NCBI GenBank assembly: GCA_019239425.1
Contig: JAFAZX010000005.1
Span: 103,770-167,769, forward strand
From: Acidobacteriota bacterium
Lineage (GTDB): Bacteria > Acidobacteriota > Blastocatellia > Pyrinomonadales > Pyrinomonadaceae
Direction of reading: 5' to 3'
Length of the DNA: 64,000 bases
In this document: piece after piece, positions 26,716 to 37,735 of the stretch
Layout: each line of letters starts with the position of its first letter
How positions within the stretch are numbered: position 1 is the first letter of the stretch
The notes under the pieces: model-generated
Told to the model about the DNA's origin: nothing
The model's database searches: none
What the model saw: the letters and a program-made list of their open reading frames with translations, nothing else
Program-made: the position numbers and the translations under genes

Positions 26716-29226
26716 ATGAAGTCCCCTAAACTTCTCCGACGCCTCACGACGCACGCCTGCGTTGCACTGTTCCTGCTGAGCTTCGCGGCCGAAGGTTTCG
26801 CGCAGCGCCGCCGCGCGACGAACGCGCCGCGCACGGAGACGCAGGCGCCCGCGCGCCCGAGCCCCGCGCCCGCGGCGCCGCCGCCGTCTCGCGCACAGCA
26901 GTCGCAGCCGCGCCGCGCCGAGCCCGACCTCTCGGTCGAGGAGATGCTGGCCGAAGACAGCTACACGGCCTACGTGGAGCTACGCAGGGTCGGCATGCTC
27001 GCGCGCGCGGAGGAGGTGAAGTCGGCCGTCGCCGCACTCCGCCTGCTCGGCGGCGACGAGGCGAAGCCCGTCACAGACCTCTACGCCTTCGTCTCGGACA
27101 ATGCGGAGGCGCTCGGCGAGTCGCGCGTGGTCGTCTGCTTCCTGCCCGCGCGCGCGGAGGTGCCGCAGGCGCTGTTGGCCGTCGAGCTGGAATCTTCGGA
27201 GGCCGCGGCCGCCTTCGAGCCGAAGCTGCGCCGGATGCTCGGCGAGCGCGTGCCGCAGGTCAAGAAGGCCATCGGCGCCGCCATGCCCGAGCCCGTCGTC
27301 GTCCCGAAGCCCGACGCGCGCGGCGCCGCGGCGAAGCCCCCGGCCCCCGACTTCGCTCTGAAGCGCGTCGGGCGCTGGCTGCTCGCGTCCGACACGGCCT
27401 TCACACTCAAGCGGCTGCGCGGCGACGAGGACAGGCCGCGGCTCGCCGACAGCCCGCGCTTCCAGTCCGTGCGCTCGCGCTTCGCCTCCGACTCGCTCTT
27501 CGTCTACGTGGACACGAACGTCGCGCAGCAGGGCTGGGCCTTACAGGTGCAGAGGGCGTCCGAGCGCCAGCAGACGCAGGAGGTGACGACCGTCGCCACC
27601 ACCGAGCCGCCTCCGCCCACCATCGTCGGCGCCGTGCCGGCCACGACCGAGACGGCGCCGGTCAACCCCGAGGCGCCGCCCGAGGAGACGGCGACCGCCC
27701 CCGAGATGAGCGCGGAGGAGCGCGCGGCCATCGACGTGGAGGAGCGGACGGTTGTCACGGCCGACGAGGCGGCCGAGAGGGAGAAGGCTCCGCCGCCGTC
27801 GGAGGAGGAGGTGGCCGTGCGGGGCATGGAGGGCGTGCTCCGCGGCCTCTGGAGCGGCGTGCCGCGCATCCCGGGCGCGGTCGCGCTCGGCGCAAGGCTC
27901 GACGCCGGCTCGCTGGCCGTCCGCCTCGCCGTCGAGAACACGCCCGACGGCACCGTGGCCCTCATCCCCTTCCTGCCGAACATCGTCTCGGGGCCGCCCG
28001 TCACGGGCGAGACGGCCGCGGTCGCGCCGGCCGACGCCGAGCTGTTCGTCGCCGGCTCGCTCGACTGGACGCAGGTCTACACGCAGACGCTCGGCGCGGC
28101 CGCCGTCAACCCGGCGGCGCTGGCCGCCTCCTTCGGCGGCGGCGACGAAGGCGACGCGAAGGCCGAGCACCAGCCGACCGTGGACGAGACCGTCGCCGCG
28201 GTCGAGAAGCTCTTCGGCTTCAAGTTCAAGGACGACCTGCTGCCCGCGCTCGGCAACGAGGTGGCCGTCAGCCTGCCGCTCACCACGGGCGACTTCGGCT
28301 TCGGGCGCACGCGCCCGCCCGAGGAGAAGAAGGAGGAGCGCGAGGCCGAGCCCGGCTTCCTCTACCTCGCCGCGCTCCACAACCCCGACCGCGTGCGCGA
28401 GATTCTGCCGCGCGTCCTCGTCGCCTTCGGCATCTCCCCGCCCGGCACCCCGCCGCGCTCGGAGAAGCGCAAGGGCTTCGAAATCCAAACGCTCGGCGCG
28501 GGCGAAGGGCTCTCCTACACGTTCATCAACAACTTCCTCGTCGCCGGCGAGCTGAAGGCCGTGCGCCACTGCGTGGACTCGTTCGACGCGCGGCAGACGC
28601 TCGCCGCGACGAACGCCTACCGCGACGCCGTCGCCTGGCAGGCCAAGCAGAAGCTCCTCCACCTCTACCTCTCCGACTCGCTCCTCAGGGACGTGTCCGA
28701 GGAGACGAAGCGGCGCTCGGGCGGGAGCACCGACCCGGCGGTGCGCGCCCTGCTCGCGCAACTGGAGACGGCCGAGACGGCGCCCGCCTCCTACGAGGCG
28801 ACCAACGAGGGCGATGTCGTGATGCACGAGGCGCGCTTCCCCGTCTCGCTCGTGCGCACCTACGCGCTCACGGCCGCGGTCGCGGTCAAGGACTCGGCCG
28901 TCATCACGAACGAGGCGATGGCGGTCTACGCGCTCCAGCGCGTCATGCACGCGGAGCAGGAGTACAAGGACGGCAAGAAGAAGGGGCGCTTCGGCACGCT
29001 CGACGAGCTGGTCGCGGAGGGGATGCTGGAGAAGACCTTCTTCGAGAACATGGAGTACAAACTCGAAGTGAAGCTCGCCGGCGACGAGCTGGAAGTCTCG
29101 GCCACGCCCAAGTCCTACGGCAAGACCGGCCGCCGCTCCTTCTACCTGGATCAGAAGTCCCAGGTGCACGCCGCCGACCGCGGCGGCGAACCCGCCACGC
29201 CCGACGACCCCGTCGTGGAACCGTAG
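26716..29226 (+). CDS. Large secreted protein of unknown function
   Basis: 836 residues from ATG 26716; the frame is open to TTG 26671, but the signal peptide (TTHACVALFLLSFAAEGFAQ) begins just after the ATG. AAGG is only two bases upstream, so the start is uncertain. After the signal comes an Arg/Pro/Ala-rich stretch and then two alpha/beta halves with repeated patterns (SLVRTYALTAAVAV; LFVAGSLDWTQVYTQTLG), separated by a Pro/Glu/Thr-rich linker at about 295-370. Segments such as ALGNEVAVSLPL resemble DUF3352-like secreted proteins, which have no established function. The 221-bp gap before it (26495-26715) shows only a short TGGA/TCCA palindrome. Confidence 0.7.
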   Translation: MKSPKLLRRLTTHACVALFLLSFAAEGFAQRRRATNAPRTETQAPARPSPAPAAPPPSRAQQSQPRRAEPDLSVEEMLAEDSYTAYVELRRVGMLARAEEVKSAVAALRLLGGDEAKPVTDLYAFVSDNAEALGESRVVVCFLPARAEVPQALLAVELESSEAAAAFEPKLRRMLGERVPQVKKAIGAAMPEPVVVPKPDARGAAAKPPAPDFALKRVGRWLLASDTAFTLKRLRGDEDRPRLADSPRFQSVRSRFASDSLFVYVDTNVAQQGWALQVQRASERQQTQEVTTVATTEPPPPTIVGAVPATTETAPVNPEAPPEETATAPEMSAEERAAIDVEERTVVTADEAAEREKAPPPSEEEVAVRGMEGVLRGLWSGVPRIPGAVALGARLDAGSLAVRLAVENTPDGTVALIPFLPNIVSGPPVTGETAAVAPADAELFVAGSLDWTQVYTQTLGAAAVNPAALAASFGGGDEGDAKAEHQPTVDETVAAVEKLFGFKFKDDLLPALGNEVAVSLPLTTGDFGFGRTRPPEEKKEEREAEPGFLYLAALHNPDRVREILPRVLVAFGISPPGTPPRSEKRKGFEIQTLGAGEGLSYTFINNFLVAGELKAVRHCVDSFDARQTLAATNAYRDAVAWQAKQKLLHLYLSDSLLRDVSEETKRRSGGSTDPAVRALLAQLETAETAPASYEATNEGDVVMHEARFPVSLVRTYALTAAVAVKDSAVITNEAMAVYALQRVMHAEQEYKDGKKKGRFGTLDELVAEGMLEKTFFENMEYKLEVKLAGDELEVSATPKSYGKTGRRSFYLDQKSQVHAADRGGEPATPDDPVVEP

Positions 29227-29230
29227 ACAG

Positions 29231-29689
29231 ATGAAAAGTCTTCAAGAACTCTACGCGCCGAATAACGCGTGCTTCGGGTGCGGGCCGGCGAACGAGAAGG
29301 GGCTGCACGTGCGCAGCTTCCCCGCGGGCGAAGAGGTCGTCTGCGAGTGGCGCCCCGAGCCGCAGTACGAGGCGTTCCCCGGCGTGCTCAGCGGCGGCAT
29401 CATCGGCACGCTGCTCGACTGCCACTCGAACTGGACGGCCAGCTACCACCTCATGCGGCGCGCCGGGGCCGAGCGCCCGCCCTGCACCGTCACCGCCGAC
29501 TATTCGATCAAGCTGCTGCGCCCCACCCCGACCGACGACCTGATTCAACTGACCGCCCGCGTCGTCGAATCGACCGACGAGCGCGCCGCCGTCGAGGCCG
29601 AACTCAAAGCCGGGGGGAAGACCTGCGCCACCTGCCGCGGCACCTTCGTCGCCGTCCGCCCCGGCCACCCCGCCTACCACCGCTGGTGA
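29231..29689 (+). CDS. PaaI-family hotdog-fold thioesterase
   Basis: 152 residues. It starts with NNACFGCGPANEKGLH, a signature of one PaaI/4HBT subgroup, followed by GVLSGGIIGTLLDCHSNWTA, the hotdog helix with the catalytic Asp-type residue, and VTADYSIKLLRPTP, a core strand. These proteins hydrolyse acyl-CoA thioesters in the cytoplasm. The substrate is not deducible. It begins only four bases after the stop of the upstream gene, suggesting co-transcription despite the apparently unrelated function. Confidence 0.88.
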   Translation: MKSLQELYAPNNACFGCGPANEKGLHVRSFPAGEEVVCEWRPEPQYEAFPGVLSGGIIGTLLDCHSNWTASYHLMRRAGAERPPCTVTADYSIKLLRPTPTDDLIQLTARVVESTDERAAVEAELKAGGKTCATCRGTFVAVRPGHPAYHRW

Positions 29690-29726
29690 GCCGGCCGCGG
29701 GCCTTTAAGTTTTAAGGAGTGACGTT

Positions 29727-31157
29727 ATGCCTTCCGACCCTCGCGCCGCCTTCCGACCCCTCGCGCTGCTCTGCTGGTCGCTGGCGGCCGCGCTTCAGTG
29801 CGCCGCGCAGGCGCCGCCGCCCGCCGCCGCACAGCCCAAGTCGCTCGAACAGCTCCGCGAAGAGTACGCCGTGCGCTTCTTCGAGCCCGAGGCGCACATG
29901 GCGCTCGCACGATACTTCCGCGACGCGGGCCGGCCGCTGATGGCCTTCAACCTCCTTGAGGCCGCGCGCCGCGGCCGCTTCGAGAAGGAGGTGTTCGACA
30001 AGGCGTTCAAGACCTACTTCCTCGGCGAGAAGCCCTTCGACAACAGCGCGGAGGCCGAGAAGAGACTGCTCGCGCAGCTCGCGCAAGCACCCGACTCGCC
30101 CGAACTGCTCTTCGGCCTCGCCGACATCTACATCTCACGCGAAGAGTACGCGCAGGCGAGGACGTACCTCGACAAACTCATCGCGCGCGAGCCGGACGAC
30201 TTCCAGAACGTGCGTGCGCTCGCGCAGGTCTACGAGCGCGAGGGCAAGGAGGCGGAGGCCGCGCGCGTCGTGCGCGAGTGGGCGAGCGCGCACCCCGGCA
30301 CGGCCGACAGCTACCGCGCACGCATCGCGGACTTAAGCGAGAAGGAGCCGGACAAGGCGAAGGCGCTGCTCACGGAGGCGGCGGCCAAGTTCCCCTCGGA
30401 CGGCTCCTTCCCCTTCTACCTCGCCGGCATCTACCTCCACGAGGGGAACCTGAAGGAGGCCGAGCGCCTCTACCTCAAGGCGGCCGAGCTGGCGCCCGAC
30501 TCGTCCGAGGTGCAGGCGTGGGTCGGCCGCTTCTTCTTCAAGGCCAAGCCCGACGACCGGCGCGCGCTCGAATACTACCTGCGCGCGTACCTGCTCGACC
30601 CGGACGCCTACGAGACCGAGTACGTCGAGTCGCGCATCCCCCAGCTTGCCGGCCGCCTGGCCGACGCACACCTGCGCGAGCTGCTCAAGGGCGGAGCGCC
30701 CCTGACCTCCGTCGTCGAAGACCCCGACCCTTACGTGGTCTTGGCCGCGCTGGAGGAGATGGAGAAGGCTTGGGGGCCAGCCTACACGCAGACCCTCGTC
30801 AAACTCATGGCGCACGACGACGGCGGCGTGCGCTGGAAGGCGACCGAGATACTCCAGGCGAAGGCCGACGCCTCTTTCGACCCGACGCTTAAGGAATTGC
30901 TACGGGACAAAGACCTGCGCCGCCGCGGCCTCGCCGCCTACATCGCCGTCCATCGCTGGAAGGCCGCGAGCTTCGAACAGATGCGGCAGATGCTCCGCGA
31001 GGAGGCGCAGCTCCTGCGCTTCGACGCCGTCTCCGCCCTCTTCATCGACGGCGGCCCGGAAGGGCGCCGCATCGCCTTCGAGCACGCCGCGCGCGAGCCG
31101 CACCCCTGGCTCAAAAAGCTGATCGAGAAGGCGAAGGAGCAGCCGCCGCCCGAATGA
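29727..31157 (+). CDS. Secreted TPR-repeat protein
   Basis: 476 residues. ATG 29727 follows TAAGGAGTGACGTT. A signal peptide (LALLCWSLAAALQCAAQ) is followed by a helical array with TPR-like spacing: PEAHMALARYFRDAGRPLMAF, SPELLFGLADIYISREEYAQA, FPFYLAGIYLHEGNLKEAE. The second half (about 330-470) changes to HEAT-like helices (DDGGVRWKATEILQAKAD and the following units). It is probably a periplasmic scaffold, and I cannot name a partner. It follows the thioesterase gene at 37 bp. Confidence 0.82.
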   Translation: MPSDPRAAFRPLALLCWSLAAALQCAAQAPPPAAAQPKSLEQLREEYAVRFFEPEAHMALARYFRDAGRPLMAFNLLEAARRGRFEKEVFDKAFKTYFLGEKPFDNSAEAEKRLLAQLAQAPDSPELLFGLADIYISREEYAQARTYLDKLIAREPDDFQNVRALAQVYEREGKEAEAARVVREWASAHPGTADSYRARIADLSEKEPDKAKALLTEAAAKFPSDGSFPFYLAGIYLHEGNLKEAERLYLKAAELAPDSSEVQAWVGRFFFKAKPDDRRALEYYLRAYLLDPDAYETEYVESRIPQLAGRLADAHLRELLKGGAPLTSVVEDPDPYVVLAALEEMEKAWGPAYTQTLVKLMAHDDGGVRWKATEILQAKADASFDPTLKELLRDKDLRRRGLAAYIAVHRWKAASFEQMRQMLREEAQLLRFDAVSALFIDGGPEGRRIAFEHAAREPHPWLKKLIEKAKEQPPPE

Positions 31158-31256
31158 CAGGCTCGGCGGCAAGGCGGACGCCGTCCCGCCGCTTCGGCCG
31201 CGAAATTCCTCACCCTCAATTCTAATCATTTCCTCATTTACCGCTCCCGCCTGCCC

Positions 31257-31277
31257 TTCGTAGATGTCATCTACGAA
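31257..31277. promoter_or_regulatory. Operator 1, perfect palindrome upstream of the blaI-like gene
   Basis: The arms TTCGTAGATG and CATCTACGAA surround a single T, giving 21 bp of perfect dyad symmetry, just upstream of the -35 element. Its TTCGTA/TACGAA half-sites recur in operator 2. BlaI/MecI repressors bind dyads of this size, so this is a likely autoregulatory site. Confidence 0.75.
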
Positions 31278-31285
31278 GATTTTCG

Positions 31286-31315
31286 TTGACAGTACGAATC
31301 TCTTCGTAGTAGTCT
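31286..31315 (+). promoter_or_regulatory. Promoter with internal operator 2
   Basis: The -35 TTGACA (31286-31291) and -10 TAGTCT (31310-31315) are 18 bp apart. Between them lies TACGAATCTCTTCGTA (31293-31308), a dyad with 6-bp arms. A weaker dyad, ACGAA-GATT-TTCGT (31273-31286), bridges operator 1 and the -35. A repressor at operator 2 would block polymerase directly. Confidence 0.7.
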
Positions 31316-31351
31316 GCCCGACGACTTGAGTCTGCGGTGAGGTATTGCGCA

Positions 31352-31744
31352 ATGCCTGAAACGGAACTTCCGCGCCCGACGGACGCGGAGCTGGAAATCC
31401 TCAAGGTGCTCTGGCGGCGCGGCCCCAGCACCGTGCGGGAAGTCTTCGAAACATTCGGCGAGAGCAAAACGACGGGTTACACGACCGTCCTCAAGCTGAT
31501 GCAGATCATGGCGGAGAAGGGCTTGGTCGTGAGGGACGAGAGCGAGCGCGCGCACCGGTACGAGCCGGCCGCGCCGGAGGACGAGACGCAGCGGCGGCTC
31601 GTCGGCGACCTTTTGCGGAAGGCGTTCGACGGGTCGGCGAAGAAGCTCGTCATGCAGGCGCTCTCGACCGAGCGCGCCTCGGCCGAGGAGCTATCGGAGA
31701 TCAGGCGGATGCTCGACGAACTGGAAGGGAAGGGGCGCCCGTGA
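31352..31744 (+). CDS. BlaI/MecI-family transcriptional repressor
   Basis: 130 residues from ATG 31352 (GGTGAGG nine bases upstream; GTG 31337 is possible). A winged helix occupies about 7-75: PTDAELEILKVLWRRGPSTV, then SKTTGYTTVLKLMQIMAEKG as recognition helix and wing region. The C-terminal helices (VMQALSTERASAEELSEIRRML) form the dimerisation part. In BlaI/MecI the repressor is cleaved after signalling by a BlaR1/MecR1 protease. The partner M56 gene overlaps its stop by four bases, so the pair is translationally coupled. The two dyad operators upstream suggest autoregulation of the whole operon. Confidence 0.92.
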   Translation: MPETELPRPTDAELEILKVLWRRGPSTVREVFETFGESKTTGYTTVLKLMQIMAEKGLVVRDESERAHRYEPAAPEDETQRRLVGDLLRKAFDGSAKKLVMQALSTERASAEELSEIRRMLDELEGKGRP

Positions 31745-33783
31745 TTGACACGACGCTGATGCTCAAGCCTCTGCTCGACGTCGTCGGGTGGGCGCTCGTC
31801 CACTCTTTGTGGCAGGGGGCGCTGGTGGCCGCCCTGTACGCGTGCTTCGCGGCGCTCGTGCCGCGGCGCGCGGCCGCACTTCGCTACGCGGGCGGGGTGG
31901 CGGCGTTGCTCCTGCTGCTCCTGCTGCCGGTGCTGACGGCGAGCTTTTCGCCGCGCGCGCCGAGCGGCATGCTCGCGCGCGAGTCCGCCCTGCCGGAGGG
32001 GGCGTGGGCGGACACCGGGCGCGCGTCCGGGCGTGCGCCGCGGGACGGCAAGGAGTCCGCGGCGCACGCTCCGGACGGCCCGGCGGCGTCCGCGGTTCCG
32101 GCCGCGGCGTCCTGGCGGGGCCGGTTCGAGGAGCGTCTGGCGGTGCTGCTGCCCTGGCTCGTCTGCGCCTGGCTGTCGGGCGTGCTTCTGCTCGCGTCTC
32201 GCATGGTCGGCGCGTGGCTGCTGGTGCTCAGGCTTAAGAAGAGCGCGGCGGCCGTGCCCCTTTGTTTCGAAGAACTTCTCGCGCGCGTGTCGGGGCGACT
32301 GCGCGTAACGCGCGCGGTGCGTCTGTGCCGCTCGGCGCTCGTCGAAGTGCCGACGGTCGTCGGACACCTGAGGCCGGTCATACTCATCCCGGCCGGCGCC
32401 CTCCTGGGGCTCACGACGCAGCAGTTGGAGGCCGTGCTCGCGCACGAGCTGGCGCACGTCCGCCGCTACGACTACGCGGTGAACCTGCTCCAGACGGCGG
32501 TCGAGACGCTCCTCTTCTACCACCCGGCGGCGTGGTGGCTCTCGGGGCGCGTCCGCGCCGAAAGGGAGCACGCCTGCGACGACGCGGCGGTGGAGGCGAC
32601 GGGCGACGCGCTCTCTTACGCGCGCGCGCTCGCCGCGCTCGAACAGCTGCGCGGTGCAAATGCTCCCCCGGCGGCGCTGGCCTTAGCAGCCAACGGAGGT
32701 TCACTCATGCAGCGCATACAGAGACTCGTCAACCACGACGCACGCACGCATTCGCGCCGCCCCTTCGCGGCCTTAGGCATAGTCTTCGCACTTCTTTTCG
32801 GGGCGCTCGCGGCGCAGCGCACGCTCACGTCCGCCGAGGCAAAGCCTTCCGGCCACGCGACTGCCGCCGCCCCGCCGCGGCGCGAGGTCGCGGTGACGTT
32901 CGTTAACTTCCCCGGACACGTCTACGACGCGCGCATCCTCTCGAACATGATGCGCAGGCTCCTCGGCTCGCTCAAGGCGAACGACGTGCGCGCGGTCGGC
33001 TTCGTCAACGAGGCGACGCTCTACCGCGAGGGCGGCGCCGAGCAGGAGGCGCGCGTCGCGGCCTTGCGCGACTGGCTCGCCGCGGGCCACGAGCTGGGCA
33101 ACGAGACCGCGCACCACACGAGGCTTTATGACACCTCGGTCGAGGATTTCGAGGCCGACGTGGTGGGCGGCGACCGTCTGCTCTCGAAGCTGGCCGCGGA
33201 GCGCGGAGGCCGTGTCCGCTACTTCAGCTACCCGTACCTGAACACGGGCGCGACGCCCGAGGCGAAGGCGGCGGTCGAGAAGTTCCTGAGCGAGCGCGGC
33301 TACCGCATCCACCCCGTCACCGTGGACAGCATGGACTGGCTCTTCAACCGCGCGTACGCCGACGCGCTCACGCGCGACGACGAGGCGGCGGCCGCCTCCC
33401 TGCGCGCCGAGTACGTCGCGTACATGGAGCGCATGTTCGAGTTCTACGAGAATTACTCGCGCGAGGTCGTCGGGCGCGAGATACCGCAGGTCTTGATGCT
33501 CACGGCGGGCGTCCTCAACGCGCACTGCTTCGAAGACCTCGCGGCGATGTTGAAGCGGCGCGGCTACTCGTTCGTCACGCTCGACGAGGCGACGCGCGAC
33601 GAAGCCTACCAGCTCCCGGACACGTACACGGGCTCGAACGGCGACTCCTGGCTGGCGCGGTGGGCCGTGTCGAAGGGGATGGAGAACAGGGATGTGGAGG
33701 AGGACTACCTGCCCGACTCGATGAAGCGCTACATGGCCGAGCACAAGCACGAGTGGCTCGGGAAGGCGAAGGCGAAGAAGTGA
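31741..33783 (+). CDS. BlaR1-type M56 metalloprotease fused to a degenerate polysaccharide-deacetylase domain
   Basis: 680 residues, start GTG overlapping the repressor stop. Residues 1-380 are a BlaR1/MecR1-like membrane protease: helices near 13-40, 52-68 and 136-165, the zinc motif HELAH at 235-239, the third-ligand region EREHACDD at 274-281, and a last helix at about 342-360. Residues 383-620 are a NodB-type polysaccharide deacetylase domain outside the membrane, where BlaR1 carries its penicillin sensor. The deacetylase metal and catalytic residues are altered: motif 1 reads TFVNFPGH instead of TFDDGP, motif 2 reads GHELGNETAHH with Glu455 for the first His, and motif 3 reads YFSYPYLNTG instead of the Arg/His form. 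The second His (459) remains. I infer a non-catalytic carbohydrate or peptidoglycan sensor. Confidence 0.85.
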   Translation: MIDTTLMLKPLLDVVGWALVHSLWQGALVAALYACFAALVPRRAAALRYAGGVAALLLLLLLPVLTASFSPRAPSGMLARESALPEGAWADTGRASGRAPRDGKESAAHAPDGPAASAVPAAASWRGRFEERLAVLLPWLVCAWLSGVLLLASRMVGAWLLVLRLKKSAAAVPLCFEELLARVSGRLRVTRAVRLCRSALVEVPTVVGHLRPVILIPAGALLGLTTQQLEAVLAHELAHVRRYDYAVNLLQTAVETLLFYHPAAWWLSGRVRAEREHACDDAAVEATGDALSYARALAALEQLRGANAPPAALALAANGGSLMQRIQRLVNHDARTHSRRPFAALGIVFALLFGALAAQRTLTSAEAKPSGHATAAAPPRREVAVTFVNFPGHVYDARILSNMMRRLLGSLKANDVRAVGFVNEATLYREGGAEQEARVAALRDWLAAGHELGNETAHHTRLYDTSVEDFEADVVGGDRLLSKLAAERGGRVRYFSYPYLNTGATPEAKAAVEKFLSERGYRIHPVTVDSMDWLFNRAYADALTRDDEAAAASLRAEYVAYMERMFEFYENYSREVVGREIPQVLMLTAGVLNAHCFEDLAAMLKRRGYSFVTLDEATRDEAYQLPDTYTGSNGDSWLARWAVSKGMENRDVEEDYLPDSMKRYMAEHKHEWLGKAKAKK

Positions 33784-33822
33784 GCCGTGCCCGACCCGCC
33801 GCGTCGAAGAGGAGGATTCGGC

Positions 33823-34836
33823 ATGATTAACGTGCGGAGCGTGGCTTGGTGTGCCCTGCTCGTCTGGCTCTGCTGCGTCGGCGCCGGCGCGAAGCCGGTA
33901 CATCATTACGTCTACTTCGGCCAGGACAGGGAGAAGATCAGGGAGGCGTCGTTCCTCGGGACGAAGGCGATGGAGGGTGCGCAGGTCACGTACTCATGGC
34001 GTCAGCTTGAGCCGGAGGAGGACAAGTACGACTTCAGCCCCGTCCGCGAAGACCTGGCCTTCCTGACCTCGAAGGGGAAGCGGCTCTTCATCCAGATTCA
34101 GGACGTGACCTTCAGCCCGAAGCGGATAAACGTGCCCCGCTACCTGCTGGACGACCCGCGGTACAACGGCGGGGCCAACCAGCAATTTGACGTTAAAGCC
34201 GAAGACAAGGAGGAGGCGCACGCCGTCGGCACGGGCTGGGTGGCGCGCCGCTGGGACCCGGCGGTGCAGGAGCGGTTCCACAAGCTGCTCGACGCCCTGG
34301 GGAGGGAGTTCGACGGCCGCGTGCAAGGCGTCAACCTGGCCGAGACCTCGATAGGGTTCGGCGAGAGCGGGCGGCTGTTCCCGAAGGGATACTCTTTCGA
34401 GACCTACCGCGACGGCATCATCACGAACATGAGGGCGCTGCGGCGCGCGTTCCCTCAATCGGTCGTGATGCAGTACGCCAACTACATGCCCGGCGAATGG
34501 CTGCCGGCGAATGACAGGGGTTACCTGCGCGCGGTCTACAAGGCCGCGAAGGAGCTGAAGGTCGGCGTGGGCGGCCCCGACCTCCTGCCGCACCGCCGCG
34601 GGCAGCTCAATCACTCCTACCCTCTGATCCGGGAGGCGGCGGGAGCCGTCCCCACAGGGATCGCGGTGCAGGACGGGAACTACGAGGACGTGAATCCACA
34701 GACCGGAAAACGCGTCACCGTCCCCGAGCTGCTCGAGTTCGCGACGAACTACCTCAAAGTGGACTACGTCTTCTGGTGCACGCAGGAGCCGTACTACTCG
34801 CAGGAGGTGATACCGTTTTTTAAGCAGGCCAGGTGA
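33823..34836 (+). CDS. Secreted glycosidase-like TIM-barrel protein
   Basis: 337 residues from ATG 33823, which has AGGAGG seven bases upstream. A signal peptide (VAWCALLVWLCCVGAGA) precedes a probable (beta/alpha)8 domain. VTYSWRQLEPEEDKYDF matches the early clan GH-A pattern (aromatic, LEP, YDF), KRLFIQIQD is the following strand, and GVNLAETSIGF is a plausible position for the acid/base Glu; a second Glu lies in CTQEPYYSQE near the end. No family number can be assigned. It is the third gene after the BlaI and M56/deacetylase genes, 39 bases downstream, so it is probably the regulated output of that sensor pair. Confidence 0.68.
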   Translation: MINVRSVAWCALLVWLCCVGAGAKPVHHYVYFGQDREKIREASFLGTKAMEGAQVTYSWRQLEPEEDKYDFSPVREDLAFLTSKGKRLFIQIQDVTFSPKRINVPRYLLDDPRYNGGANQQFDVKAEDKEEAHAVGTGWVARRWDPAVQERFHKLLDALGREFDGRVQGVNLAETSIGFGESGRLFPKGYSFETYRDGIITNMRALRRAFPQSVVMQYANYMPGEWLPANDRGYLRAVYKAAKELKVGVGGPDLLPHRRGQLNHSYPLIREAAGAVPTGIAVQDGNYEDVNPQTGKRVTVPELLEFATNYLKVDYVFWCTQEPYYSQEVIPFFKQAR

Positions 34837-34867
34837 AGAGGCGGAGGCCCGGCCGTGAGGGAGGGCT

Positions 34868-37231
<2,364 letters not shown>

Positions 37232-37269
37232 TCGGGCGGCTTTCAGTTCCGAAACCCGTTTAGATGCGG

Positions 37270-37596
37270 TCAGTCGTCCTGGGGTTCTTCCTCGGCGGTG
37301 CAGAGCAGCGGGAACTCCCGCTCGCGCGCCATCTGCGTGACCTTCTCGATCTTCATCTCGGCGATCTCGAAGGTGTAGACGCCGGCGACGCCGACGCCCT
37401 GCGTGTGCACGGCCCACATGATTTGGAAGGCGTCCGCCTCGGACTTGCCGAAGACTTGCACGAGGACTTCGACGACGAACTCCATCGTCGTGAAGTCGTC
37501 ATTGTGCAGCAGGACGCGGAAGAGCGGGGGCTTCTTCAGCCGCTCCCGGCTCTGTGTGGCGACCTCCTCCTCGAACCCGTACTCGCGCTCCGGCAT
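37270..37596 (-). CDS. clpS: ClpS adaptor, N-degron recognition protein
   Basis: 108 residues. The core has the family signature PPLFRVLLHNDDFTTMEFVVEVL, whose Asn-Asp-Asp binds the free amino terminus of N-degron substrates. FGKSEADAFQIMWAVHTQGVGVAGVYTFEIAE forms the hydrophobic pocket. ClpS delivers proteins starting with Leu, Phe, Trp or Tyr to ClpAP. It is directly upstream of clpA and divergent from aat, the enzyme that creates such degrons. ATG 37596 is the start. Confidence 0.95.
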   Translation of the reverse strand: MPEREYGFEEEVATQSRERLKKPPLFRVLLHNDDFTTMEFVVEVLVQVFGKSEADAFQIMWAVHTQGVGVAGVYTFEIAEMKIEKVTQMAREREFPLLCTAEEEPQDD

Positions 37597-37610
37597 GGGG
37601 GGATTTTAAG

Positions 37611-37728
37611 ACGTGAACCGTGAACCGTAAACCGTAAACCGTGACAAGAGAAGAACGGGTTTTATCTTGTCACGGTTTACGGTTCACGGTTCACGCTCTT
37701 GTCACGGTTTACGGTTCACGGTTCACGT
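37611..37728. repeat. Tandem-word inverted repeat, CCGTAAA class, copy B2, with a duplicated right arm
   Basis: The left arm 37611-37650 is a run of CCGTGAA/CCGTAAA words ending CCGTGACAAGAG. Two right arms follow, 37666-37695 and 37696-37728, each nearly a full complement of the left arm, so two alternative hairpins are possible. It fills the space between divergent clpS and aat, so it covers both promoter and leader regions. The left arm has one extra heptamer compared with right arm 2. Confidence 0.88.
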
Positions 37729-37735
37729 CTTTATC

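Noticed and set aside
31741..33783. Two separate genes or a frameshift between the M56 and deacetylase parts
   Set aside because: The frame is continuous, the linker after the last transmembrane helix is natural, and there is no internal start with a ribosome-binding site.
37232..37417. N-terminal extension of ClpA
   Set aside because: It is the reverse-frame shadow of clpS; the known ClpA N-domain starts at ATG 37231.
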